DNA of 64,000 nt from Terriglobia bacterium (GTDB lineage: Bacteria; Acidobacteriota; Terriglobia; Acidiferrales; UBA7541), in the NCBI GenBank assembly GCA_020073705.1, contig JAIQES010000001.1, positions 90,903-154,902 of the forward strand, in the 5' to 3' direction. The notes under the pieces are model-generated. The model did not search any database. It saw only the letters and a list, made by a program, of their open reading frames with translations, and was not told where the DNA came from. Each line of letters opens with the position of its first letter. The first letter of the stretch is position 1. Of the stretch, positions 8,925 to 20,655 are shown in pieces. Made by a program: the position numbers and the translations under genes.

Positions 8925-10301
8925 CTAGATTCCATTCCCTTGAGCGTCATATACCTCTGGCTTGCCGAACAAGGCAGCTTGAGCCTCAATCTGCGCGCGA
9001 TCGCCAACGATTATAATCTGCGCGTTGGCGGAGTCGAAGTATTTTTGCGCGGCGTCGAGAACATCGGCAGCTGTAAGCTTTAGGATACATTCGCGATAGG
9101 TTTCGAGGTAATCCTCCGGCAACCGTTCGAGCGTGGACGTGGCGAGCTGCCCGGCCAGTCCATCCTGGGTTGCTAGGCCCAGCGAGAAAATTCCGCTCAT
9201 GTAATTGCGCGCGTCAGCCAGTTCGTCTTCGCCGACCGGGGTCGAGCGCATCCGGTCAATCTCATAAAACATCTCGGTCAGCGTGGCGGCCACCACGTCG
9301 TTCCGCACGGCCGCCTGGACGCTGAAATAGCCGTGCTGGCGCAGGGGATGGGCCCCGCTGCGCGGGCTATAGGTATAGCCCTTCTGCTCGCGGATATTCA
9401 TCACCAGCCGCGAATTGAACGCCCCGCCATAGATGGAGTTCGCCAGTGTCAGGCGCAACCAGTCTGGATGCTTGCGGGTGATAGCCCGATTGCCGACCAG
9501 GACCTGTGCCTGCACGGCTCCGGGCAGGTGGACCAGATAGACGCGGCGGCCTTGCAATTCCGGAAGCGCGGGGTTCGGAGCCTCTTCTACCTTACCTGCC
9601 GCCCAGGAACTGAATGCCTTCTCGATCTGCGCAAGCATGGCCTGCGGCGAAAAATCTCCAACCATCACCAACAGCGCATTGTTGGGGCGATAGTACTGCC
9701 AGTAGAAATCCTTGAGTTGCTCAAGACGGTAGCTTTCGACCTGTGCCTCCGTAGGCGAAACCGTGCCATACGGATGCGCACCGAATAGGACCCTGCGAAA
9801 CCGCTCGCCGGCCAGAAAGCCCGGCGTGGTGCGCTCGATCCGCAGGCCCTCGACCAACTGCCGCCGCTCGCGTTCGAATTCGTCAGCGGGAAACGAAGCC
9901 TGCTGTGTCAGCTCGGAAACAAGACGAAGGAGGCCGCTCGAAAAATCCACCAGCCCCGTAAAGGAAATCCCACTGGTGTCAGCGCCGGCCCCGGAAGAAA
10001 GATCCGCGCCCATGCGGCGCAGGTCTTCTTCAATCTGTCGGCTGGTACACGCGATGGTGCCGGTGCGCACGACTGTGGCAGTGATATCCGCCAGACCCGG
10101 CACGGTGGCGGCCGTGACGGCGTTCCCGCTCCGGAAGAAAAGCTGACCTGTGAATTTAGGAATCGTGTGCGATTCCACCAGCACGACTTCGAGGCCGTTC
10201 GGAAGCGTCTTGTGCGTGCGCGGCGGCCAGATCACAGGCCGCTCGGGGGAAAGTGCCGGGATTGCCGTGTGTGTTTCCGAGCGCGGCGCGGAAGCCATCA
10301 T
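8925..10301 (-). CDS. M16 peptidase family, non-catalytic subunit
   Basis: 458-residue M16 (insulinase/processing peptidase-like) protein with both lobes: PNGLEVVLVESHTIPKFTGQLFFRSGNA at the N-terminus, and the second lobe with LANSIYGGAFNSRLVMNIREQKGYTYS. The HxxEH zinc motif is absent (the position reads GLADITATVVRTGT), but the R/Y pair of the second lobe (NIREQKGYTY) is kept. In such two-gene systems the HxxEH subunit cuts and the R/Y subunit shapes the substrate chamber. The ATG overlaps the stop of the catalytic partner by four bases, fitting equal expression of a heterodimer. Confidence 0.88.
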   Translation of the reverse strand: MMASAPRSETHTAIPALSPERPVIWPPRTHKTLPNGLEVVLVESHTIPKFTGQLFFRSGNAVTAATVPGLADITATVVRTGTIACTSRQIEEDLRRMGADLSSGAGADTSGISFTGLVDFSSGLLRLVSELTQQASFPADEFERERRQLVEGLRIERTTPGFLAGERFRRVLFGAHPYGTVSPTEAQVESYRLEQLKDFYWQYYRPNNALLVMVGDFSPQAMLAQIEKAFSSWAAGKVEEAPNPALPELQGRRVYLVHLPGAVQAQVLVGNRAITRKHPDWLRLTLANSIYGGAFNSRLVMNIREQKGYTYSPRSGAHPLRQHGYFSVQAAVRNDVVAATLTEMFYEIDRMRSTPVGEDELADARNYMSGIFSLGLATQDGLAGQLATSTLERLPEDYLETYRECILKLTAADVLDAAQKYFDSANAQIIIVGDRAQIEAQAALFGKPEVYDAQGNGI

Positions 10302-11614
10302 GCCACCGCTTTCTTCGCCGGCTGGCGAATGACGATGGAACGATTGGGGGGCGTTAGAAGTTTGTGCGCAACAGACTGCACAGCGTCAGGGCTGACTTCC
10401 ATGAAACCGCCGAGGATCGTGTTCACCAGATGCGCGTCGTTGTCAAAGAGCGTGAAACACGCGAGGAGATGCATCAATCCGTAACGCGGGATATAGGCGC
10501 CGTGGCCGCCTTCGAGCATGGAGAAGTAATTCGACCGGAATTTTACTTTGATGGGCTCCAGCTCTTCGGGGGTGACTCCCTTCTCTTTCATTTCGTCGAG
10601 AATCTGATCATAGGCTGCGATCGTCTGATCGGCGGAATATTCAGGCTTGTGCAGAAGGCGCGTAACCATCAGCGTCGGCCCGTTGTAATCGAATAGATCG
10701 CCAACCGGATAATGGATGCCGCCTTCGGCGTCCACCGCGATCTGCTGTTCGAGCACCAGGCGCCGATACACTCGCCCGGCGCGTCCGCCATGCAACGCCT
10801 GGTCCAGCATTGCCGCAGCGTACCACTCCGGCGTGAGCCGGCGCGGCGCCTGGTAACCGATGGCCATACCGGGCAGCGTGCCGAATTTTTCCTCCACGAC
10901 GCCGCGGCGCTCCTCGATCTGCGGCGGTTCGTCAATGTCCGCGGGCTCAGGCTGCGGCCCCGACGGGATGCCGGCGAAATAGCGCTCCGCCAGTTGGAAC
11001 CCCTCATCGGTGTCCACATCTCCAAGGATCAGGAGGACGGCGTTCGAGGGCGCGTAGTACGTCTTGAAAAACTTTTGTACGTCATCGAGGGTCGCGGCGT
11101 CGAGATCGGCAAAATCCCCGTAAAAATTATGCGCGTTAGACCAATTGCGGTAGGCGATGGGAGGAAGATCGAGCCAGGGAAAACCGCCGTAGGGCTGGTT
11201 GAGGACGTTGACGCGCACTTCTTCTTTGACGACGTCGCGCTGGTTGCGCAGATTCTCGTTGTCCACCTTGAGGGCGCGCATGCGGTCGGCTTCGAGCCAC
11301 AGCACGCGCTCCAGCGCGTTCGAAGGCACGGATTCGTAATAGTTCGTGACGTCATAGTGCGTCGAGCCATTCAGGACGCCGCCGGAAGAATTGATCAGCT
11401 TGATGTGCACCATCTTTCCGGCGTTGGCCGATCCTTGAAACATCATGTGCTCGAACAGATGTGCGAAACCGCTCCGGCCGCGCGGCTCGATGCGAAAACC
11501 AATGTTGTAATAGACCCCCACCGTGGCCACTGGCGCGGCACGGTCCGGCGAAACGACAACGCGCAAGCCGTTGGGGAATGTCGTGCTCTCGATCGGAATG
11601 TTCAGTTGTGTCAA
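10298..11614 (-). CDS. M16 zinc peptidase, catalytic subunit
   Basis: 438 aa. The zinc site is intact: HLFEHMMFQGS (HxxEH) near residue 48, and the downstream glutamate lies in RDVVKEEVRVN. The second lobe follows (YAAAMLDQALHGGRAGRVYRRLV). No signal peptide is evident, so it may be cytoplasmic or exported by an unusual route. It heads an operon with its inactive partner, a small membrane protein and a ComEA-like protein. The family degrades peptides within a closed chamber; physiological substrates are unknown. Confidence 0.9.
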   Translation of the reverse strand: MTQLNIPIESTTFPNGLRVVVSPDRAAPVATVGVYYNIGFRIEPRGRSGFAHLFEHMMFQGSANAGKMVHIKLINSSGGVLNGSTHYDVTNYYESVPSNALERVLWLEADRMRALKVDNENLRNQRDVVKEEVRVNVLNQPYGGFPWLDLPPIAYRNWSNAHNFYGDFADLDAATLDDVQKFFKTYYAPSNAVLLILGDVDTDEGFQLAERYFAGIPSGPQPEPADIDEPPQIEERRGVVEEKFGTLPGMAIGYQAPRRLTPEWYAAAMLDQALHGGRAGRVYRRLVLEQQIAVDAEGGIHYPVGDLFDYNGPTLMVTRLLHKPEYSADQTIAAYDQILDEMKEKGVTPEELEPIKVKFRSNYFSMLEGGHGAYIPRYGLMHLLACFTLFDNDAHLVNTILGGFMEVSPDAVQSVAHKLLTPPNRSIVIRQPAKKAVA

Positions 11615-11680
11615 GAAGTCCCTCGCAGTTAGGAATGCGTTACTGAAAAAAGTTCTTTGCAGCGAATGTCTTCCGGGCCC

Positions 11681-12577
11681 TTATTTCTTCCGCCCTTGTT
11701 GCCGCGGGCCGAAGATGCGGTCGAGCTTCTGGAGCGCCGCGCTGGAATTGCCCGAAAGTACGACAGCGGTCAGCCTCGAAAGCGCCTTATAGGCATCGAG
11801 ATACTCGCGCGGAAAATCCGCAAGGGCGTCCGAATGACGTTGCAGTGTCGAAAAATCGCCTCGCGTCATTGGCCCCGTCCAGGCCGCGCGCGGCCCGATC
11901 CGCTCGAAATTATCCAGCGTCTGGCGCGTCAGCGGCAACAGCGCACGAACGGCTTGCCGGCGGGTGAACCCCTGAGCCATCAGCAGGCGGGTCGCTGCCT
12001 CCATCAAGGTCAGGACATGCGAGCACGCAAACGATCCAGCCGCATGATACGCCGCCTTGTTTGTTCCGGACAAGCGCACCGCCACTCCACCCATTTGGCG
12101 GCTCATTTTTCGCGCAACCTTTAACGCTGCCGGACTGCCATCGATCCCGAACACGCGTCCCGCGAGTTCCGGCGGACCCTGGCTGCCGAACGTCTGCATC
12201 GGGTGGATCGACCCGGTTGCCGCCCCCACGCTGGCTAGCGGCGCGAGCACGGAGGAGTCGAGCGCGCCGCTGGTGTGCAGCACAACCTTCCCTCGCCACT
12301 CATGGCCGCCGAAATCCGCAAGATTTGCTGCCACGTCTCCGATGGCTCTATCCGGCGTAGCGATCAGCACGACTTCGGAAGCCAGCACCCGGCGCGTAAG
12401 CCGGTCCGCGGGATGTCCCGCACCGATGGCGCGCACGGCAGCGCGGGCCGTCGTGATGGAACGCGTCGTGACGGCGCCCACGCGCCACCCGAGTTCGTGC
12501 AAACGGCGTCCCAGCGCCCGCCCCACGCGCCCCGCGCCCACGATGGACAATGTCTCCGGCATTCGCTGTGTTAGCAT
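11681..12577 (-). CDS. Rossmann-fold and DUF2520 domain protein
   Basis: Starting at ATG 12577 (or 12562), the product begins MLTQRMPETLSIVGAGRVGRALGRRLHELGW, a GxGxxG NAD(P)-binding Rossmann motif. The C-terminal DUF2520 helical domain carries KAAYHAAGSFACSHVLTLMEAATRLL and the GPMTRGD signature (TGPMTRGDFSTLQRH). Overall it resembles a 6-phosphogluconate/ketopantoate-type dehydrogenase, but the reaction is not known. The frame is open to 12895, yet that extension lies opposite the divergent glycosyltransferase and has no family support. Neither start has a strong ribosome site. Confidence 0.8.
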   Translation of the reverse strand: MLTQRMPETLSIVGAGRVGRALGRRLHELGWRVGAVTTRSITTARAAVRAIGAGHPADRLTRRVLASEVVLIATPDRAIGDVAANLADFGGHEWRGKVVLHTSGALDSSVLAPLASVGAATGSIHPMQTFGSQGPPELAGRVFGIDGSPAALKVARKMSRQMGGVAVRLSGTNKAAYHAAGSFACSHVLTLMEAATRLLMAQGFTRRQAVRALLPLTRQTLDNFERIGPRAAWTGPMTRGDFSTLQRHSDALADFPREYLDAYKALSRLTAVVLSGNSSAALQKLDRIFGPRQQGRKK

Positions 12578-12580
12578 ATC

Positions 12581-13771
12581 GTGTTCGGCCAGCTTCTCCT
12601 TACGGAAAATTCGACTTTGCACATCTTCTGGACTGCGCTGTTCGGCCTGATTGCGTCCCTTTGGATCGTCCAGGGAATCCGAGCCGGGATTGGTATGGCG
12701 CGGCTGCCATGGCTTTCCGATGCTTCTCCGTTGTTTTCCGGCAGCGCGCCGCTGATTTCGGTGATTTTTGCCGCCCGGGACGAAGCGGAAAAGCTCCCCG
12801 GAGCCATCCAGACGCTCCTCGCGCAGGATTATCCCCGGTTCGAAATCGTGGCGGTCAACGACCGTTCCCAGGACCGGACCCCGGCGATCCTTCACGAATT
12901 CGAACGCGCCAACCAGAATCTAAAGGTCATCGATATCGCCAACTTGCCGCCCGGTTGGCTCGGGAAGCCGCACGCGCTGGTCGCCGGTTTCGAACAATCG
13001 CAAGGTGAATGGCTTGTCTTCACCGACGCGGACGTGCATTTTGCGCCCGACGTGCTGAGCCGCGCCGTCGCTCTCGCCAACCAGCGGCAGTGGGATCATT
13101 TGAGCCTTCTCGCTTCCATCGAGATGCGCGGGTTCTGGGAGATTACGGCCATCTCCTACTTCGGACTAGGGTTCGTCTTCGGCAACGAACCGTGGCTGGC
13201 TTCGAACCCCCGCTCCGGACGCTATGTAGGAATTGGGGCTTTTCAGCTCGTGCGCCGGGCCGCCTACGAAGCCAGTGGCGGACACCGCCGGTTGCGCATG
13301 GACGTCATCGAAGACATGAAACTCGGCAAACTGATGAAGGTCAGCGGATTCCGGTCAGGCGTTGCCGTCGCACAAAGCATGGTCCGCGTTCGGTGGCAGA
13401 GCGGCGTGCGGAACGTGATTCGCGGTGTCACGAAAAACATGTTCGCCGCGTGTCATTACAATCTCCTGTTGGCAATCGCCGCGATCGTGCTGGCTGTAAC
13501 GATGAGCGTCCTGCCATTTTTCGGCCTGGCCTTCGCATCGGGCTGGGCGCGCGCGTTCGCAGGGATCGCGGCAGGCGCCGCGGTCCTGACTCACGCGGCG
13601 ATGATCTGGGCGACGGACGCTCCCCCGCTCTATGGTCTCACGCATCCGCTGGGCGCCCTGCTGTTTTGCTGGATGCTGGCGCGCTCTGCCGTCGCGACAC
13701 TCTGGCGCGGCGGCGTCGTTTGGCGCGATACGTTCTATCCCATCGACGAATTACGCAAAGGGCTGGTGTAA
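12581..13771 (+). CDS. membrane-bound GT2 glycosyltransferase
   Basis: An N-terminal helix (FWTALFGLIASLWIVQGIRAG) is followed by a GT-A domain: SVIFAARDEAEKLPGAIQTLL, VAVNDRSQDRTPAI, a DxD-like VFTDADVHF, and the acceptor-side MDVIEDMKLG. Two or three C-terminal helices then end in TFYPIDELRKG. This order is typical of processive or polyprenyl/hopanoid-related GT2 enzymes, but the substrate is unclear. The GTG at 12581 starts four bases from the divergent DUF2520 start, so promoters must lie within coding DNA or the true start is slightly later. Confidence 0.82.
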   Translation: MFGQLLLTENSTLHIFWTALFGLIASLWIVQGIRAGIGMARLPWLSDASPLFSGSAPLISVIFAARDEAEKLPGAIQTLLAQDYPRFEIVAVNDRSQDRTPAILHEFERANQNLKVIDIANLPPGWLGKPHALVAGFEQSQGEWLVFTDADVHFAPDVLSRAVALANQRQWDHLSLLASIEMRGFWEITAISYFGLGFVFGNEPWLASNPRSGRYVGIGAFQLVRRAAYEASGGHRRLRMDVIEDMKLGKLMKVSGFRSGVAVAQSMVRVRWQSGVRNVIRGVTKNMFAACHYNLLLAIAAIVLAVTMSVLPFFGLAFASGWARAFAGIAAGAAVLTHAAMIWATDAPPLYGLTHPLGALLFCWMLARSAVATLWRGGVVWRDTFYPIDELRKGLV

Positions 13772-13779
13772 AAAGGAGC

Positions 13780-13797
13780 GCCGCCCTTCAGGGCGGC
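13780..13797. terminator. GC-rich hairpin after the glycosyltransferase gene
   Basis: A perfect 7-bp stem GCCGCCC/GGGCGGC with a TTCA loop lies nine bases after the stop codon. No T-run follows, so it may be an RNA-stabilising or weak terminating hairpin rather than a classic terminator. The remaining gap to 13963 shows no gene. Confidence 0.45.
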
Positions 13798-13963
13798 ACA
13801 GAGCGCGGTCGACTGGGCACCCCTTGCCTCAAGCTCGGCGCACGTGAAGCTGTCGCCGAAGGGTAGCAAAAGAGAAGACCCACAATTTTTATTCGCGATT
13901 CAGCGATTGCACCTTGGGTATAGCTGTGTTGCAATGACTCCGTAGAATCCTCCGAGGAACCGT

Positions 13964-14521
13964 ATGAATCATCGCGTTTGCCCCTGGTGGATAGGATACT
14001 CGCTGATATGCCCACTGCGCCGCTGGGGGCAGAATCCTGCCAAGATTCTGGCTCCGCATGTTCACGAAGGTATGACCGCGCTGGAACCGGGTCCCGGAAT
14101 GGGCTTCTTTACGCTGGATCTGGCTCGTCTGGTTGGGCCCTCAGGCCGCGTAGTTGTTGTGGACATCCAGGCCAAGATGCTTGACCGCCTGAAACGCCGT
14201 GCTGCCAAGGCAGGCCTGCTTGACCGCATCGACGCCCGTCTTGCTTCCCCAGCTTCAATGGGAATTACCGACTCACATATGTCAATTGACTTCACTCTTG
14301 CATTCGCCATGGTACATGAACTGCCGGATGTGGCCCGCTTTTTTGCCGAAGTTGGCGCAGCCTCCAAACCCGGCGCTGTGCTGCTGCTCGCCGAACCCAA
14401 GGGCCACGTGAATGCGTCTCAGTTCGATTCCGAGCTGCAAACCGCCCGTGAGGCCGGATTTAACCTCGTAGATCGCCCTTCCATCCGCCGCAGCCATGCC
14501 GCACTGCTAAAGAAGGGCTGA
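13964..14521 (+). CDS. class I SAM-dependent methyltransferase, 185 aa
   Basis: Motif I reads ALEPGPGMGFFTLDLARL (near residues 39-56) and the post-I acidic residue lies in VVVVDIQAKMLDRLKRRA. Motifs II-III are in the region IDFTLAFAMVHELPDVARFFAEVGAASKPGAVLLLAEPKGH. The protein is a compact Rossmann-like methyltransferase without a clear substrate domain. GAGGAA about eight bases upstream supports the ATG. It appears to stand alone. A copy of an interspersed repeat follows its stop codon. Confidence 0.82.
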   Translation: MNHRVCPWWIGYSLICPLRRWGQNPAKILAPHVHEGMTALEPGPGMGFFTLDLARLVGPSGRVVVVDIQAKMLDRLKRRAAKAGLLDRIDARLASPASMGITDSHMSIDFTLAFAMVHELPDVARFFAEVGAASKPGAVLLLAEPKGHVNASQFDSELQTAREAGFNLVDRPSIRRSHAALLKKG

Positions 14522-14529
14522 AAAGAGGC

Positions 14530-14558
14530 AGAGAGATTCCTCGCTCCGCTCGGAATGA
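14530..14558. repeat. interspersed repeat, single arm
   Basis: These 29 bases are identical to the right arm of the palindromic element at 37460-37546 (positions 37517-37545). It lies nine bases after the methyltransferase stop. The other arm is not present here, so this is a half-element. Confidence 0.7.
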
Positions 14559-14621
14559 TGTCGCAAAGACACTTTCTAACTTTTGGCGCGCTCTCGGTGT
14601 CAGCGACAAAGTGGGTGCCGC

Positions 14622-16667
<2,046 letters not shown>

Positions 16668-16806
16668 CGGTGAAGGGCCGCACAGCGCGGCGGGCGAGCT
16701 GCGCAGAACCCCTCATTATAGCGCAGAGGGCTGAAGACCGAGGAAGGCGGCTGATTTCGGGCGGCGGACCATCCCATTAATTGATCCACTACCCGATTTC
16801 GACGAA

Positions 16807-17844
16807 TTATTTCCCGTGCGCATCGTCCGCGACCAGGGCAACCTGGGAGCGCGAGAGAATCGTGCCGGCATAGCGCAGAGACTCGTGCTGCGCGGTCGTG
16901 AGAGTCACGTCCATCACCTCGGTTCCGGTTTGTGTGACGCTCACGACGAGCCCTGTGCGCAACGAGATGTAACTTAGGCTCTGAGCTGAACCGTTCCAGT
17001 TTCCCGCGGTTTGCACTCCATTCTTTCGGTATTCCTCGGGAGTTGGGTCGTGAACGGGTTTTGGCCGGACCAAATTCAAATGAGTGAGGATCACGGCGCA
17101 GGTCTCCCCAGATTCCGAGCTCCCTGACGATTCGGCGTTAGGTGGGGCCGGCGCTCCCTCGGGATTCGGCGGATGGCAAGCCTCGTTGCGGAGGTATTCG
17201 GATTCGGTGCGCCAGACCATCCCGGAAACCGGCAGCGATGCCGCTGGCTGTTCGGAAGACCATTTCTGCCCCACATTGACGCCGCCCGGGGGCGCTCCCG
17301 AGCTTGCATCGAGTTGAGCGATCCATTCCCGGGCCGCCTGCACGGCCTTTTCCCCATCGACGATCTCTGCAAGGCCCGAAACCGAGATCACCTTTCCGCT
17401 CGCGTCGAGCGTGAACTCCACGACCTTCCCTTCGAGCTTTTGGTACTGCTCCTGCGTCGCGGCGGCCGTTGGGTCGAATGTATCGCTGCGGACATCGGCC
17501 GTGGACTTCTCATAGGTTGTGCGAAGGCGAACGCTGCCCGGCGCACTGGCGTCCGCGGGGAGAACTTCCAGCCGGATCGTGGCGTCCCAACTGATCACCA
17601 GTGTGGAAGGGCCTTCTCGATCTGTGACAAGGCCGGATCGGGAAGTAGCGGTCGTCGTCTCAAATTGCATTTCATAGCGGAATACCTGCCCCGGAGAAAA
17701 TCGTGGCGAAAGGGAAACGCGCGGCGGCGTTATCTTGACGCTTCGCTTTGTCTTTACAGGGGGATTCTCCGGCGCCTTCTGCTGCGCGCCAGCGCCGAGT
17801 GACAATGCGAACAGCGCCACGTATACGGCTGCGCCGAACCTCAT
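16807..17844 (-). CDS. secreted protein of unknown function, 345 aa
   Basis: The start at ATG 17844 gives a signal peptide (MRFGAAVYVALFALSLGAGAQ). The mature part is beta-rich: FSPGQVFRYEMQFETTTATS, then VRLRTTYEKSTADVRSDTFDP and GKVVEFTLDASGKVISVSGLAEIVDGE. This resembles secreted acidobacterial proteins of the DUF6263 type, but no catalytic motif is visible. A loop with two cysteines (EACHPPNPEG...SGETCAVI) may form a disulphide. It lies between the AsmA and uvrB genes on the same strand. An upstream extension to 17886 lacks a signal-peptide-like N-terminus. Confidence 0.7.
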   Translation of the reverse strand: MRFGAAVYVALFALSLGAGAQQKAPENPPVKTKRSVKITPPRVSLSPRFSPGQVFRYEMQFETTTATSRSGLVTDREGPSTLVISWDATIRLEVLPADASAPGSVRLRTTYEKSTADVRSDTFDPTAAATQEQYQKLEGKVVEFTLDASGKVISVSGLAEIVDGEKAVQAAREWIAQLDASSGAPPGGVNVGQKWSSEQPAASLPVSGMVWRTESEYLRNEACHPPNPEGAPAPPNAESSGSSESGETCAVILTHLNLVRPKPVHDPTPEEYRKNGVQTAGNWNGSAQSLSYISLRTGLVVSVTQTGTEVMDVTLTTAQHESLRYAGTILSRSQVALVADDAHGK

Positions 17845-17941
17845 CGGCTTTCTTCGACTTGAGCGGGAACCGTCACGTATTGGCACGCTTCGATACTAAG
17901 CCGCCACATCGGCTGTTGCAACGCGAGGCAACCGGGGCTCC

Positions 17942-20605
17942 CTATCTCCCGCGAAAGCCGGACCTGGCTGCCGCTTTGGGTGCCGGAGATGAAAGGACCA
18001 GCTTCGGGGCTTCCACGGTTCCGCTCAGCAAGAAACTTGGCAGCGATGTGTTTGCCGGCGATGTTGTTGCGTGGAACATCGAAGAACGAATGCGAAAGTT
18101 CAGCGTGCGTGAAAAGTCGATGCGGCCTTCCGCTTGGAAGCGGCCCTGCGAATTGTCCAAAACGAAACCTGTGGTTTCGATCCTGCCCCTGCCGATGTGG
18201 AAACTTCCTTTCGCGGACGCAAACCGGCCCGGCGGGGAATCCCGATTGCCCCCTGGAAGCAAGCTCGCAAGATCCAGCCCACGCAGGTCCGCGTTCCGCG
18301 CGTCCATTGTCCCATCGCCTTCCATGGAACGAACCAGGTTCTCGCGGCCGACACCGTGAGCGGCGAGGGTAACAGTAGCCGACGCCGTGCCGGAGATGCG
18401 ATTGTTCAGCGAAGGCACGGCATGTCCCAGCCGTGCAAGATCCACTCGATCGAAACTCCCTTGGAAGCGGTAAGAGGGATCGGCGAGGAGTTGGGCGTCG
18501 AATCCGCCTGCCACCTGGCCCCCGAAGAAATCCGCCCGTGCGTTGCGAATCATGATAGTTCGGCCCGCAAGCTCCGCCTCGCCGTCGAACCTCTCCAAAC
18601 GTAACGGCGCAAGCACGATTTCCGCTACGCGAAGACGCCCACGAGCAGCCATTCTTGCAATGGCAGCGTCGCGTCCGGAAGTATCCGCAGCGGGTTTTCC
18701 GAGGCCTCTGAACCGTGCCAGCAGACCGGGCCGGGCCCGGGGCCCCAGCCAGCGGTCGAGTTCCGAAGCGTCCAAATGATCTGCGGACAGATCGAAGGTC
18801 CATTGACCTTCGGCGTCCTTGCGCACCACGGTACCTTGCCACGTTGCGCCGAAGGCTCTCGCGGCAAACAGTGTGATCGTTCGCTGCGATTGCGCAAATT
18901 CAATGTGCGCTCTGGGGAAGCGCAGCGCCTGGTTTACAAATGGCGGAGTTGCCGTGAGTCCGCGAAAATCCACCGTTCCGAGCCAAAGTGTTGCGGGCGA
19001 TCCCGTTCGGTGAACTCCGCGCATGTTCATGGCGAAGCCGCCGGCAGCGGTCCATCCGCTGGTAAGCGGCTGCGCAAGTGTCTGCGAAAGGGCCATCCAA
19101 TGCTCAATGCGGGATGTCCCACCTTCGATCGAGAAACTCCAATTCGGCGGCCAACGGAGTGCGCCGGGTCTGTCCGGGAAGATCGTCCCGCGCATCACGA
19201 ATGTATTTGGGGACGCATCGACCGCTGAAATCGTTCCGGTTGTCCCCTCCGAAGCGGCCGCCGGGAATGAAATCTCGGTCGGGGCAAAATCGAGTCCGCC
19301 GCGAGACACGCTGGCGTTAATCGCGCCGATACGCAACGGCAACGGCAGGGACGCTGCTGTGAATCTCCCGCCAACGCTGGCTAGAGCGCCCTGTTCGAGT
19401 TGAAGAGGCCATCCGCTGAGCGTCGCATCCACGCCGAGCGTCCCTTCGAGACTAAGATTTTCCGCAACGCCCGGGCGAAACGCGCGATACCAGGCTAACA
19501 GGTCCCCAAGGCCAAGACTCGACGACTCGATGTGCAGTTGCGGGTGGAATCCGTGCCCCCAATCCAAATTGCCCGAGCCCTGCAGACGCGAACTCGGCAT
19601 TTCAACGAGAAGTTTCCCAATTTCTGCGCGGACTCCTCCTAAACGCCATGCAGCCTCCAATGAAAGATTCACTGCCGGGTCGGTGGCACGTCCGGGAAGC
19701 TGCCATCCATGAATTCCCGTCAGGCGGGCCACACCGGAAATCGACCAACGTGCTCCACGTGGTCCAGCAGCGTCATTTGAAGCGGGATTGGGGGGAGCAA
19801 CTCGCGCGCTGAGGTCCACGGCAAGTTCTCCCCGGACTCCATAGTCAAACTGGCTTGAGAGCCGCAGGGCATCGGCCAGAGAAACGCCGCGCCAAGTCAA
19901 CCTCAGTTCGGCGGGTTGGAGCCGCGCCGAGGTACCTGCAATGTTGCCGCGTAAACGGAGCGTGCCAATTTCCTGCAACTCCACACCGGCACGCATGGGC
20001 CGGGCTTCGAGGTCCAGTTCCCACCGCCCCACACTATCCTGTTCGAGCCGGCCCGAAACGTCAAGCAACGCGAAGGGGCTCTTATCATCTCCCTGCTTGA
20101 AATTGATGCGCCCGCCGTCCACGTCAATACGGTAGAGCCGGGCCGCCAAGACGCCGCGCGGTGCGGCCGGAGGACCCACAAAGCCGGGAGGAGACGTGCC
20201 TGGCGAGGTAGGCGGCAGCCAGTGCTCGATGTTCCAGCGGCCCTGGGCATCGCGTACCAGGTTCAAACTCGGCCTCGAAAGAGAGAGTGTGCCGAATTCG
20301 AAATGCCCGGAAAGCAAGGCAGGCCAGCGCAGCCCTGCCGTCAAGGTTTCTGCACGAAGGAAATATTCTTGGCCGAAGCGAGAGTCCTCCGAGACGGTAA
20401 TAGAGTGCGCTTCGAGCCGTGCCCCATCGAGCAAACTGAAATCGAATCGGCCGACCTCCACGGGGCGGCCAAAGCTTGCTTCGAGATGTGCGGTCAGGTA
20501 ACGGCGCGCGGGGCTGGTTCGCAATGCGCGCGAGAGCCCGGCGCTAGCGGCAAACAGCGCGATGGCAAGGGTAAGAATCCAACGCAGCCATTTTCGTTTG
20601 CGCAT
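17942..20605 (-). CDS. AsmA-family inner-membrane/periplasmic protein
   Basis: The ATG at 20605 gives MRKRKWLRWILTLAIALFAASAGLSRAL, a single N-terminal anchor. The following AsmA-type repeat region starts ARRYLTAHLEASFGRPVEVGRFDFSLLDGARLEAHSI. The 887-residue length and the C-terminal block (NNRISGTASATVTLAAHGVGRENLVRSMEGDGTMDARNADLRGLDLASLLPG) match AsmA-like bridge proteins. These are thought to help move phospholipids or maintain the outer membrane. It is transcribed after rnc and lepB, with 50 bp between lepB and this start. Confidence 0.85.
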   Translation of the reverse strand: MRKRKWLRWILTLAIALFAASAGLSRALRTSPARRYLTAHLEASFGRPVEVGRFDFSLLDGARLEAHSITVSEDSRFGQEYFLRAETLTAGLRWPALLSGHFEFGTLSLSRPSLNLVRDAQGRWNIEHWLPPTSPGTSPPGFVGPPAAPRGVLAARLYRIDVDGGRINFKQGDDKSPFALLDVSGRLEQDSVGRWELDLEARPMRAGVELQEIGTLRLRGNIAGTSARLQPAELRLTWRGVSLADALRLSSQFDYGVRGELAVDLSARVAPPNPASNDAAGPRGARWSISGVARLTGIHGWQLPGRATDPAVNLSLEAAWRLGGVRAEIGKLLVEMPSSRLQGSGNLDWGHGFHPQLHIESSSLGLGDLLAWYRAFRPGVAENLSLEGTLGVDATLSGWPLQLEQGALASVGGRFTAASLPLPLRIGAINASVSRGGLDFAPTEISFPAAASEGTTGTISAVDASPNTFVMRGTIFPDRPGALRWPPNWSFSIEGGTSRIEHWMALSQTLAQPLTSGWTAAGGFAMNMRGVHRTGSPATLWLGTVDFRGLTATPPFVNQALRFPRAHIEFAQSQRTITLFAARAFGATWQGTVVRKDAEGQWTFDLSADHLDASELDRWLGPRARPGLLARFRGLGKPAADTSGRDAAIARMAARGRLRVAEIVLAPLRLERFDGEAELAGRTIMIRNARADFFGGQVAGGFDAQLLADPSYRFQGSFDRVDLARLGHAVPSLNNRISGTASATVTLAAHGVGRENLVRSMEGDGTMDARNADLRGLDLASLLPGGNRDSPPGRFASAKGSFHIGRGRIETTGFVLDNSQGRFQAEGRIDFSRTLNFRIRSSMFHATTSPANTSLPSFLLSGTVEAPKLVLSSPAPKAAARSGFRGR

Positions 20606-20655
20606 CGTGAGGTCAAGAATTGTGGCAAAAGACGGACAAGAAGAAAAGCGCCGTG

